NCBI GenBank assembly: GCA_022561355.1
Contig: JADFRJ010000149.1
Span: 1-6,077, forward strand
Source: Chloroflexota bacterium
GTDB lineage: Bacteria > Chloroflexota > Dehalococcoidia > DSTF01 > RBG-16-68-14
Direction of reading: 5' to 3'
Length of the DNA stretch: 6,077 bases
In this document: one piece after another, positions 1 to 6,077 of the stretch
Numbering within the stretch: position 1 is the stretch's first letter
Layout of the letters: every line of letters starts with the position of its first letter
Program-made: the position numbers and the translations under genes
The notes under the pieces: model-generated
Databases searched by the model: none
Told to the model about the DNA's origin: nothing
Seen by the model: only the letters and a program-made list of their open reading frames with translations

Positions 1-216
1 GACGAGGCCCGCGTTCAGCCGCTCGTCGAGATCCTCCAGGGTGGTATGGATGCCGGTACCGTGCGCCACGCCAATCCGGCCATGCTGGCACGGCTGATTA
101 ACAGCCTCGTCATCATCGCCCTCTACCAATGCTTCATCCAGCAGGACGGGGAAGACGTCCACGCCTACGAGGACACCGTGACCGAGATGATCGTGGGTGC
201 GCTTACGCCGGGCTGA
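1..216 (+). CDS. TetR/AcrR-family transcriptional regulator, C-terminal fragment
   Basis: The reading frame is open from the first base and ends in TGA, giving the last 71 residues of a protein whose start lies outside the window. The text is alpha-helical and amphipathic: an early 'EILQGGMDAGTVR' stretch, then 'NPAMLARLINSLVIIALYQ', then a final acidic helix ending 'MIVGALTPG'. This is the usual look of the ligand-binding, dimerising C-terminal half of TetR regulators, where a 'G...G.vr..dp..la..l...' pattern recurs. The DNA-binding helix-turn-helix would be upstream and cannot be checked, so the family call rests on the C-terminal pattern alone. It converges with the ABC permease gene (stop codons 15 bp apart), an arrangement that gives no direct evidence for control of that operon. 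It could also be another all-helical regulator. Confidence 0.6.
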   Translation, partial: DEARVQPLVEILQGGMDAGTVRHANPAMLARLINSLVIIALYQCFIQQDGEDVHAYEDTVTEMIVGALTPG

Positions 217-231
217 CCGGTAACGTCAGCC
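211..231. terminator. Inverted repeat between convergent stop codons, possible bidirectional terminator
   Basis: GGCTGAC (211-217) pairs perfectly with GTCAGCC (225-231) around a 7-base loop. The left arm contains the TGA of the TetR-like gene (214-216), and the right arm directly abuts the permease stop (232-234 on the minus strand). The position, exactly between two converging genes, suits a shared transcript end. However, there is no run of T after the stem on either strand, so a classical intrinsic terminator is not shown. It may instead protect 3' ends or be chance. Confidence 0.35.
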
Positions 232-3200
232 TCATTCGTACCGCAGCGCCTCCGCAATGGGCACACCTGCCGCCTGGCGAGACGGAATGTACGTCATCAC
301 CAGCGACGCCAGAAACGCGAGCCCGCTAATGAACGCGATCTGCCTCCATGGAACCACGTAGTCGACCACGGGAAACTCGTCGCTGGTGAGGAGGAAATAC
401 GACAACCAGATCGCCAGCGCCACGCCTGATCCGATGCCCAACAACGTCACGAACGACGACTCGATAATGAAACTCAACGCGACCGTGCTGCGCTGGTAGC
501 CGATCGCGCGCAGCATCCCGATCTGCTGCCGTCGCTCCACCACCGTCCTGAACGCGATCACCCCCACAGCGGCGATGCCCACGAAGAGACCCAAGCCCAT
601 GAAGCCTTGCATCAGCAAGAAGAAGTTGCGCTGGAGCGCCTGAGCATCATCGATGAGCTGCTTCAGCGAATCTGCCTGCGCGCCGATCGTGAGCAGCGAT
701 CCCTCAATCTCCCGTGCGATCTCCTTCGACTTACCCGGATCCTCTAGCGCCACCACGTGTCGCGACAAGAACGGATCGCCAAACGTCCGCTCGAACGCCG
801 CTTCCGGTACGTAAAGGCCAAAGAAGCTCGCGCTCGGACCGATCTCCATCACGCCGATCAGCTCCACCTGGGTTCGCAGCCCGGAGATCGTGTCCTGTAT
901 CTCGAGCGTCACCGGCTCGAACGAATCGGCCTGATCGTCGATGCTAGTTACGCTAAAGTCCGCGCCGCCGAAGAGCGGCCCATCGTTCCCACCGATCGCA
1001 AACCGGTCGATAATGGCAACGTCATCACGCGTCGCCAGCGCCTCCCAGACCGCTTCGTCGCTCTCGAAGCCGGACGCCCGGGCGCCCAACTCAATTTCGC
1101 TCGCTTCAATAAAGCCAAGGCTCATCCCGGCCACCACGTACGACTCGAACTCCGTAGGCACTGCTAGGCCTAGCTCGCGTACCTGCGACTCGCCCGCGAA
1201 CTGCAGCTTCCCAACCGCCTCGAACGCCGCCGGAGCGGACGACCCGCCCTCTTGCAGCGTCACGGTCAGATCCTCGATGGGATTGTTCGGGTTCTCCTCA
1301 ACGACTACGTCCCAACCTCCTCTCGCCGAGTCGGCGAGGAAGATGCGCCCGAAGTTCAGGTTCATTGTGGACATCATCGTCAGCGCGAAGATCACGAGCG
1401 AGATCATCGCCAGCGTCATGCCTGTGCGGAAGCGGTTCTGGAGGGGGTACGCAACGGCCGTCTTCACTGCTGGCAGAATGCTGCCGAAGCGCCCTCCGAC
1501 GCGGGAGACGACCGCCAGCACTAGATCGGCGTTGTAGATGAGCACGAACGTGGATGCGGCAACCATCACGATGCCGCTAAGGAAGAACATTTCGATGCCG
1601 CCATCCAACGTCCCGAACAGGCCCTCCAGCCTGTTCCCCGCGTTGAAACCCCAGAAGAGGAGGAGGAAGAGCCCTGCCGACGTGTACGCTGCGCGCGCCT
1701 GCAATCCGAAGTACGTCAGCACCACAGCGATGCCGAATGTAACGAGCGAGAAGCCCAGCGCGAAAGGAAACGCCGTGTCGCTATTGAGCCCTAGCAGGAT
1801 CAGGGCCGCCCCGCCAACCATGCCGAGCGTCGCGAGGCCGGCGCCCCATGATATCATCGCGCGCCGGTCCTGCAGCGCGACCAGCAGCAGGCCTAGCGGC
1901 GGCACGAGAATGCCGGCCGCGACCAGCCACGACGACATACCATCGGGCCGGCGGTCTCGCGTCAGCGCCACAACACCCAGCGCTATCAGATAGAAGGGCG
2001 CCAGTGGCACGACAAAGAACGGCCAGAGCGGAATGCGCTCACCGTAAACTCGTTCGGGCGCGGGGAAGCCGAACGTGTGTCCCCGCAGCATCATCACGAA
2101 CAGGCTGATCGGCGCCAGCACCACCGCGACGGTCGCGTTTAGCAACCCGCGCAGGTAGCCGCGGATCGTGCCCGCTTCCGGGTTAGGCACGCTCACTTCA
2201 TCCAGATCGCGAATCGCCGCGACGATGTTCAGGTTGGACACACGCCACGACGCGAACGTCACCGTGAGGAACGAGAGTGACACGCCGAGGCTATACGAGA
2301 TGACCAGGCTCCGAGCGGTCACATGTGGCTCGATATCGAAGAAGTCGCCGAAGATGCGACCCATGACGTTCGCGATCCCTACCGCGACCAGCACGCCCAT
2401 CCCCACGCCCACCATCGCGGCCAGCATGTTATACGCCATCCCCTCAGAGAGGAACATCTGCACCAGATGGCCGCGCCGCGTTCCAATCGCCCGCGCCATC
2501 CCCAGTTCAGACCTTCGCTCCGCCGCGAGCATCACGAAGATCATCACGATCAACAGCATCCCGGAGGCGATCGAGAACAGACCGAAAATGAGGAAGAACG
2601 TCGTCATGATGTTGCCAGCCAGCTCGAAGTCCCCGATCAGGTCGCGCTTTACGTCGTACACCTCGAGCGCCGCGCGTTCGAACGATGCGTCGAGGATCGC
2701 GGCGTCCAGGCTTGCGATGACATCTGCTGTCAGGTCCAGCCCCGATCGCACACCGCCTTCGTTCGAGATCGCGATGAAGTTCACCTCGCCGGGCTGGCCG
2801 AGCAGTCCTTGGAGCGTGTCGAGGCGGGTAACAAGCCCCTCTTTCGCATCGAAATCGCCGATGCCAGTGACGACCTTATCTTCGACGATCGCCATGATGG
2901 TGAAGTCGTAAGGTTCGCTCTGCACGAAGATCTGGATGGTGTCTCCTACCTCCGTGTCCAACGCATCGGCGGCGCTCTCGTTCATGAACGCTTCGTCCGC
3001 CGCAAGCGAGGCTACATCGAGGAGTTCGCCGCTCTGCGCGTCGATGACGTCCGGGAACCCGTCCAGCGATGCCGAATCAAGCCCAACGAAGTTAACGATC
3101 GGTTCGCTCTGCCGGCTCCGGGGGTTCACGATCGGCACGTCGCTGCGCAGGATCGGCAGATAGCCGTCGATCTTGGCGTCCGGGTCCGCCTCGATCGCCT

Positions 3201-3564
3201 CGCGCAAGCGCGTGTTCAGGCTTTGCGGGATCGTCGAGTCGATCTCGCGCGGCGGCCCCTCACGCTCAGCCTCCAGTTGTATCCATTCGTCAATGTGGCC
3301 CAGCATCGAAAAGCCCTGCGCGGTCAGGCTGCGGTCGACCGTATCTCCCGTTGTGAACGCCGCCGTGATGATCAGCGTACTCAGCATGAGCCCTACGATG
3401 ATCAGCGTTGTCTGAGCCATGCGGCGAGGCATGTTTCGCACGCCCATGAGGAACATCACGCGCGACCTCAATACCACGTAGAGAACCACGCTGACCGCCA
3501 AGCCGAGGATGCCCAACAGCACCCACATGATGATGTTCATCGAGAGGCCGAACAGGCTGTCCAT
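232..3564 (-). CDS. ABC transporter permease with two FtsX/MacB-type modules (1110 aa)
   Basis: This is the membrane subunit of an ABC system in the MacB/LolCE/FtsX class, partner of the ATPase encoded 33 bp upstream. Order: membrane helix about 10-32; helix about 52-72; extracytoplasmic domain about 73-315; helices about 320-347, 378-400 and 420-440; an extra hydrophobic block about 472-680 with six or seven helices; helix about 714-735; second extracytoplasmic domain about 736-980; helices about 982-1006, 1037-1059 and 1075-1093. The cytoplasmic coupling motif appears twice, as 'RRSELGMARAIGTRR' near 350-364 and 'RRQQIGMLRAIGYQR' near 1011-1025, and the C-terminus 'AAGVPIAEALRYE' is typical of the family. 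Relatives with two such modules are usually about 800-850 residues, so the central block is an expansion. Known members export peptides, drugs or lipids, or extract lipoproteins, by conformational coupling; the substrate here is unknown. ATG at 3564 has only a weak, distant Shine-Dalgarno (GGTAGG, 12 bases away). Confidence 0.93.
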   Translation of the reverse strand: MDSLFGLSMNIIMWVLLGILGLAVSVVLYVVLRSRVMFLMGVRNMPRRMAQTTLIIVGLMLSTLIITAAFTTGDTVDRSLTAQGFSMLGHIDEWIQLEAEREGPPREIDSTIPQSLNTRLREAIEADPDAKIDGYLPILRSDVPIVNPRSRQSEPIVNFVGLDSASLDGFPDVIDAQSGELLDVASLAADEAFMNESAADALDTEVGDTIQIFVQSEPYDFTIMAIVEDKVVTGIGDFDAKEGLVTRLDTLQGLLGQPGEVNFIAISNEGGVRSGLDLTADVIASLDAAILDASFERAALEVYDVKRDLIGDFELAGNIMTTFFLIFGLFSIASGMLLIVMIFVMLAAERRSELGMARAIGTRRGHLVQMFLSEGMAYNMLAAMVGVGMGVLVAVGIANVMGRIFGDFFDIEPHVTARSLVISYSLGVSLSFLTVTFASWRVSNLNIVAAIRDLDEVSVPNPEAGTIRGYLRGLLNATVAVVLAPISLFVMMLRGHTFGFPAPERVYGERIPLWPFFVVPLAPFYLIALGVVALTRDRRPDGMSSWLVAAGILVPPLGLLLVALQDRRAMISWGAGLATLGMVGGAALILLGLNSDTAFPFALGFSLVTFGIAVVLTYFGLQARAAYTSAGLFLLLFWGFNAGNRLEGLFGTLDGGIEMFFLSGIVMVAASTFVLIYNADLVLAVVSRVGGRFGSILPAVKTAVAYPLQNRFRTGMTLAMISLVIFALTMMSTMNLNFGRIFLADSARGGWDVVVEENPNNPIEDLTVTLQEGGSSAPAAFEAVGKLQFAGESQVRELGLAVPTEFESYVVAGMSLGFIEASEIELGARASGFESDEAVWEALATRDDVAIIDRFAIGGNDGPLFGGADFSVTSIDDQADSFEPVTLEIQDTISGLRTQVELIGVMEIGPSASFFGLYVPEAAFERTFGDPFLSRHVVALEDPGKSKEIAREIEGSLLTIGAQADSLKQLIDDAQALQRNFFLLMQGFMGLGLFVGIAAVGVIAFRTVVERRQQIGMLRAIGYQRSTVALSFIIESSFVTLLGIGSGVALAIWLSYFLLTSDEFPVVDYVVPWRQIAFISGLAFLASLVMTYIPSRQAAGVPIAEALRYE

Positions 3565-3597
3565 CGAGGTTAGTGACCTACCGCCCTGGCGCGCTGC

Positions 3598-4452
3598 TCA
3601 TGCACGGTCCGGCCGTTCAGCGTCTGGCCGGCTGCGCTTGCGCGGCCGCCGCTGGCCCGGGCGCAGAGGCTGGAAGGCCTCTACAGGCGTAATGGCGACG
3701 TCCTTACGCCAGGGAGGGCCTGACGCGTCGTTCCCATCCCCGCCGTTCGTCGCCACTTCGCTGACGATGACCCCGTCCACCATCTGGATGATCCGATCGG
3801 CACGAGCGGCGACCTCCTGGGCATGCGTCACGATCACGAACGTCTGATTCTGCGTCTCGTTCAATTCGCTCATCAGGTCCATGATCTCGTCCGCGTTCGC
3901 GCGGTCTAGGTCGCCCGTCGGCTCGTCCGCCCACACGATCGCCGGCTCGTTCACCAGCGACCGCGCGATCGTCACGCGCTGCCGCTGGCCACCCGAAAGC
4001 TCCGCCGGCCTGTGTGACGCCCAATCAGCCAGCCCAACGCGCCCGAGAGCCGCCAGCGCGCGTTCGCGCGACTCGCCTGTCTTCACGCCGCCGACCAGGA
4101 GCGGCAACTCAACATTCTCGACGGCCGAGAGCACAGGCAGCAGGTTGTAGAACTGGAATACGAACCCCATCTTGTGTGCCCGGTACTCCGTCTTGCGGTT
4201 GTCTGAGAGGTTGTTGATATCGACCCCCTCGATCAGAATCTGGCCGCTGTCGATCGAGTCGAGCCCGCTCAGGCAGTTGAGCAGCGTCGTCTTGCCACAG
4301 CCGGACGGCCCCATGATCGCGACCATTTCGCCGCGAGGCACCGTCAATGAGACGCCGCGTAGCGCGTGCACCTGCACCTTACCCGTGTCGTAGGTCTTGT
4401 GAATGTCAGTGGCTTCGATGATCGTGTCTGAGAACGGGGGTGCTGAGGTCAT
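3598..4452 (-). CDS. ABC transporter ATP-binding protein, MacB/LolD type, with basic C-terminal tail
   Basis: This is the cytoplasmic ATPase that drives the neighbouring FtsX-type permease. All catalytic motifs are intact: A-loop Tyr21; Walker A GPSGCGKTT at 48-56 with Lys54; Q-loop Gln100 in 'FVFQFYNLLP'; signature LSGGQRQRV at 152-160; Walker B 'IVWADEPTGDLD' with Asp176 and Glu177; D-loop at 180-183; H-loop His210. The 'FQFYNLLP' and 'PTGDLD' wording is typical of the MacB/LolD subfamily rather than of importers. The catalytic core ends near residue 232, the usual LolD length, but about 50 more residues follow, polar and then strongly basic ('RRPRKRSRPDAERPDRA'), which looks disordered. 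ATG at 4452 is preceded by a weak GAG five bases upstream. The gene ends 33 bp before the permease start, so the two are almost certainly co-transcribed. The exact substrate class cannot be told from the ATPase. Confidence 0.95.
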   Translation of the reverse strand: MTSAPPFSDTIIEATDIHKTYDTGKVQVHALRGVSLTVPRGEMVAIMGPSGCGKTTLLNCLSGLDSIDSGQILIEGVDINNLSDNRKTEYRAHKMGFVFQFYNLLPVLSAVENVELPLLVGGVKTGESRERALAALGRVGLADWASHRPAELSGGQRQRVTIARSLVNEPAIVWADEPTGDLDRANADEIMDLMSELNETQNQTFVIVTHAQEVAARADRIIQMVDGVIVSEVATNGGDGNDASGPPWRKDVAITPVEAFQPLRPGQRRPRKRSRPDAERPDRA

Positions 4453-4462
4453 ACGATCTCAG

Positions 4463-4489
4463 GGTATAGAACACAGTGCAATAAGCCAA
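4463..4489 (-). promoter_or_regulatory. Weak promoter-like sequence ahead of the ABC operon
   Basis: Read on the minus strand, the 55-bp gap before the ATPase holds TTGGCT (4489-4484) and TATACC (4468-4463), each matching four of six bases of the sigma-70 -35 and -10 consensus. The spacing is 15 bp, shorter than the ideal 17. If used, transcription would start only a few bases before the ATG at 4452, giving a nearly leaderless mRNA. This would fit the poor Shine-Dalgarno there. The alternative is read-through from the dockerin gene. The assignment is by eye and weak. Confidence 0.25.
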
Positions 4490-4507
4490 TAGGCGAGGTC
4501 TTGAAGG

Positions 4508-5629
4508 CTAGGGCGGCAGCGATGAGATCAGCCCAGCGCTGAACTGCAGGATCACGGTCGCGTCGATGACGGTCGTCTCCCCGTCTCCGTCCGCGTCGCC
4601 TGCGTCTGGACAGGGCAGCTCATCGATCAGAGCGGCCGCCAACTGCAACAGAAGTGCCGCGTCAGTGGGATTGACGCTGCCATCGCAGTTCACATCGCCG
4701 AGGAGGCTCGGCCGTTGCGTAGGAGTGTTAGCCGGGACGGGCGTCGACGTTGAGGTGCTGGCCGGCGTCGCCGGCGTCGCCGTTGCCGCGGTCGGCGTTC
4801 CGGTAGGCGTATCCGAAGGCGTCGGCGTGGGCGTATCGGGACCGCCCGGCGTCGGCGACGGCTCCGGCGTATCCGAAGGCGTGGGCGTGGGCGTATCGGG
4901 GCCGCCCGGCGTCGGCGACGGCTCCGGCGTATCCGTAGGTGTGGGCGTGGGCGTATCGGGCCCGCCCGGCGTCGGCGTGTCCGGCTCGACGCAGTTCACG
5001 GTCACATGCGTCAGGTCGGGCTGGATCTGACTAAAGCCAGCTGTCGTCATAAGCGTTCCATTGGTCGGACTTAGCAGGAGTTCGACTAGCGTCGACGTCG
5101 TCCCCTCTGAGCAGGTCAGCTCGAAAACGGCTAGCGTGGCCGGCTCCACAATGATAGGAATCGGAGGGAAGCCGGTGATGCATCCGTGCCCTACGTAGGT
5201 TTCACCTTCCTCGAACACATGCGACGGTACGGCACAGGGCTCTAGCACAACCTCATGCTCAGGCGTAGGTACCGGTTTGTACGTAAGGTGGGGTCCGAAG
5301 CCGACTAGCGACTGCGCCAAGATAAAGCCCTCAACGGGAGGTTTCTCGACATCCACCGCCAGCGTGAACGGTTCACCGGCAGGCAACGTGCACTTGTTGT
5401 CGATACAGACACCCGTGGGCTCGATCACTGAGAGCTTCATACACGCTCGGGAAGCCCCGTCGCAGACTTTGCGCGGAGGTGTGTTCGTCGGAGCAGGCGT
5501 ATTTGTCGGTGCACCACCAGCCACGTCAGGAGGAGGCCCGGCCGCCTGGCTCATGGCAACACCCAGCAGCGCAACCCCGCAGAACGCAACGAGGAAGAGA
5601 ATCAGGCCACGACGTGCGAGCAGACTCAC
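4508..5629 (-). CDS. Secreted protein: signal peptide, cohesin-like Cys-rich domain, Thr/Pro linker, C-terminal dockerin type I domain
   Basis: This is a 373-residue exported protein. GTG at 5629 is chosen because GAGGTG lies five bases upstream and a signal peptide begins at once; a longer in-frame ATG at 5746 would overlap azlD and place 39 non-signal-like residues in front. Residues 1-29 are a signal peptide (two Arg, a hydrophobic core, SQA before the likely cleavage). A short 'PTNTP' spacer follows to about 53. Residues about 54-213 form a beta-rich body with eight Cys (56, 63, 75, 80, 132, 150, 173, 213), probably disulphide-bonded, with a 'PAGEPFTLAVDV' opening and a 'LAVFELTC' strand that recall cohesin-type sandwiches. 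Residues about 215-306 are a Thr/Pro linker. Residues about 310-373 hold two dockerin-style calcium loops: D312/N314/D316/N320/D323 and D345/D347/D349/T353/D356. Dockerins bind cohesins in cellulosomes; outside clostridia their role is mostly unknown. No catalytic domain is visible, so it is more likely structural or adhesive. Confidence 0.85.
   Translation of the reverse strand: MSLLARRGLILFLVAFCGVALLGVAMSQAAGPPPDVAGGAPTNTPAPTNTPPRKVCDGASRACMKLSVIEPTGVCIDNKCTLPAGEPFTLAVDVEKPPVEGFILAQSLVGFGPHLTYKPVPTPEHEVVLEPCAVPSHVFEEGETYVGHGCITGFPPIPIIVEPATLAVFELTCSEGTTSTLVELLLSPTNGTLMTTAGFSQIQPDLTHVTVNCVEPDTPTPGGPDTPTPTPTDTPEPSPTPGGPDTPTPTPSDTPEPSPTPGGPDTPTPTPSDTPTGTPTAATATPATPASTSTSTPVPANTPTQRPSLLGDVNCDGSVNPTDAALLLQLAAALIDELPCPDAGDADGDGETTVIDATVILQFSAGLISSLPP
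4806..4977 (-). repeat. 60-bp tandem repeat, about 2.9 copies, coding for the 20-residue Thr/Pro linker unit
   Basis: Three consecutive units begin at 4806, 4866 and 4926; the third matches for its first 52 bases. Each encodes 20 residues of the pattern PDTPTPTPSDTPEPSPTPGG in the linker of the secreted dockerin protein. Units one and two differ at only two bases, both silent; units two and three differ at three bases within the matched part, of which one changes Ser to Thr. Because 60 is a multiple of three, gain or loss of a unit would change linker length without breaking the frame. Confidence 0.93.
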
Positions 5630-5634
5630 TCCAC

Positions 5635-5640
5635 CACCTC
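5635..5640 (-). promoter_or_regulatory. Shine-Dalgarno fixing the GTG start of the dockerin gene
   Basis: On the minus strand the sequence AAGAGGTG precedes GTGGA and then the GTG start codon. GAGGTG is a six-base perfect match to the anti-Shine-Dalgarno complement, at five-base spacing. It is the strongest ribosome binding site in the window and rules in favour of GTG at 5629 over the upstream ATG at 5746. Confidence 0.75.
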
Positions 5641-5652
5641 TTACATAACCCT

Positions 5653-5669
5653 CGCGTTTACTAAACGCG
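5653..5669. promoter_or_regulatory. Perfect 17-bp palindrome upstream of the dockerin gene, candidate operator
   Basis: CGCGTTTA (5653-5660), a single central base (5661) and TAAACGCG (5662-5669) form a perfect inverted repeat with 8-bp arms. It lies 23 to 40 bases upstream of the GTG start, in the 76-bp gap after azlD. An AT-rich, -10-like TATAGT sits at 5680-5675, just upstream of it, so a bound repressor could block initiation. The odd symmetry about one base and the size suit a dimeric helix-turn-helix regulator. As RNA it could fold into a 6-bp stem with a 5-base loop, but no T-run follows on the minus strand, so a terminator for azlD is unlikely. Confidence 0.45.
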
Positions 5670-5705
5670 CATTCACTATATCCAACGGACGTCAACCGCC
5701 ACGCC

Positions 5706-6026
5706 TTACCCGGCCCATTGCAGCAGCCAGAGCGCTCCCATCCCAACGCCTACCGTCAGCCAGACGTTCCTGGCCAGCCAGGCCATCGCGCCCGCGACCA
5801 GCGCAGCTAGCAGCCGCTCGTTGCCGATCGAGAGGTCGAAGCTGGCGCCGTCGCCAACATAGAGCACGGCAGGCAGGATGATGGCGACCAGCACCGCCGG
5901 CATCACGTACTGGAGCGCATCTCGCACCGCGGACGGCAGCCGCTCGTGGCTGACGAACACCAGCATCGAGAGCCGGATCGCGTACGTCCCGGCGCCCATC
6001 AGCCCGATCGCCAGCCAGAGGTTCAT
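5706..6026 (-). CDS. azlD: AzlD-family branched-chain amino acid exporter, small subunit
   Basis: This is a 106-residue, very hydrophobic membrane protein of normal AzlD length. It has about four membrane segments (roughly 3-24, 38-57, 70-86 and 87-104). Landmarks of the family are 'TYAIRLS' near 14-20, 'LQYVMPAVLVAIILPAVL' at 38-55 and the C-terminal 'ARNVWLTVGVGMGALWLL' at 85-102. With AzlC it forms a two-component exporter in the cytoplasmic membrane; the characterised pairs AzlCD of Bacillus and YgaZH of E. coli deal with leucine analogue resistance and valine export. The ATG overlaps the upstream gene's stop as ATGA, so translation is probably coupled, which suits the lack of a good Shine-Dalgarno. 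The specific amino acid handled here is not shown by the sequence. Confidence 0.9.
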   Translation of the reverse strand: MNLWLAIGLMGAGTYAIRLSMLVFVSHERLPSAVRDALQYVMPAVLVAIILPAVLYVGDGASFDLSIGNERLLAALVAGAMAWLARNVWLTVGVGMGALWLLQWAG

Positions 6027-6077
6027 CTCGCCGGCACTCGCTCTCTCAGCAAGCGCTGGGCCAGCATGCCCGCGGCC
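6023..6077 (-). CDS. azlC: Probable AzlC-family permease, C-terminal end only
   Basis: A minus-strand frame enters from the right edge and ends in TGA at 6025-6023, leaving the last 17 residues, AAGMLAQRLLRERVPAR. These look like the end of a membrane helix followed by a basic cytoplasmic tail. The TGA overlaps the azlD start codon by the ATGA arrangement. AzlC, the large subunit of about 230 residues, is the standard partner directly upstream of azlD, so the name comes from context; the fragment is too short to identify alone. Confidence 0.6.
   Translation of the reverse strand, partial: AAGMLAQRLLRERVPAR

Noticed and set aside
2323..3573. A 416-codon open frame on the plus strand, opposite the permease gene
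   Set aside because: It is rich in His, Arg and Asp with no hydrophobic core or recognisable motif, and lies wholly antisense to a convincing permease. High GC produces such open antisense frames.
3578..3601. Seven-codon frame (MSSAPGR) on the minus strand overlapping the ATPase stop as ATGA and ending before the permease
   Set aside because: Possibly a reinitiation relay, but it lacks a Shine-Dalgarno of its own and such short frames are common by chance in GC-rich DNA.
4490..4500. Short GCC-TATT-GGC hairpin after the dockerin stop as a terminator
   Set aside because: The stem is only three base pairs and there is no T-tract, so it is not a credible terminator.
4566..5030. Plus-strand frame with elastin-like 'GVGVGVSGPPGVG' repeats
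   Set aside because: It is the antisense reading of the Thr/Pro repeat in the dockerin gene; the apparent repeat is a by-product of the 60-bp units.
5576..5629. Lipoprotein or Tat signal in the dockerin protein (Cys15; twin Arg at 6-7)
   Set aside because: Cys15 is preceded by Phe inside the hydrophobic core, which does not fit a lipobox. The twin Arg has only the minimal following pattern, so a standard Sec signal is the simpler reading.
5641..5646. Minimal start-stop element ATGTAA just upstream of the dockerin Shine-Dalgarno on the minus strand
   Set aside because: Six bases are expected by chance, and no leader-peptide regulation can be argued from it.
5675..5695. TTGACG (5695-5690) and TATAGT (5680-5675) as a promoter for the dockerin gene
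   Set aside because: Each hexamer looks good alone, but they are only nine bases apart and cannot serve one sigma-70 promoter; neither has a good partner at 16-18 bp.

Overview
The window is GC-rich bacterial DNA, dense in genes, with no intergenic gap above about 80 bases. Two features suggest a Chloroflexota member, perhaps Dehalococcoidia or the SAR202 group. One is a secreted protein with Thr/Pro ('TPTP') linkers, a cysteine-rich cohesin-like body and a two-loop dockerin-type C-terminus. The other is a very large two-module FtsX-type permease. This placement is inferred from protein style; no rRNA or other taxonomic marker is present.

Layout, left to right. Bases 1-216 (+) hold the C-terminal end of a TetR-like regulator. 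It converges on a minus-strand block, and a 7-bp inverted repeat lies between the two convergent stop codons. All other genes are on the minus strand, so in transcription order they run from right to left: azlC end (6077-6023), azlD (6026-5706), a dockerin-bearing secreted protein (5629-4508), an ABC ATPase (4452-3598) and an FtsX/MacB-type permease of 1110 residues (3564-232).

How they may work together. The ATPase and permease are 33 bp apart and form one ABC system of the MacB/LolCDE mechanotransmission class. AzlC and AzlD overlap by ATGA and form a two-component branched-chain amino acid exporter. The secreted protein lies between these two transporters. Its own start region carries a strong Shine-Dalgarno and a perfect 17-bp palindrome that looks like an operator. 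It sits 55 bp upstream of the ATPase on the same strand, so it could be expressed with the ABC system, but a weak promoter-like sequence in that gap also allows independent expression.

The most notable items are the cohesin-like/linker/dockerin protein with its in-frame 60-bp tandem repeat, the palindrome in its leader, the enlarged membrane core of the permease, and the basic disordered tail on the ATPase. I see no RNA genes, mobile elements or CRISPR array. Nothing here proves a new system; the secreted protein and its possible link to the ABC exporter are the best lead.
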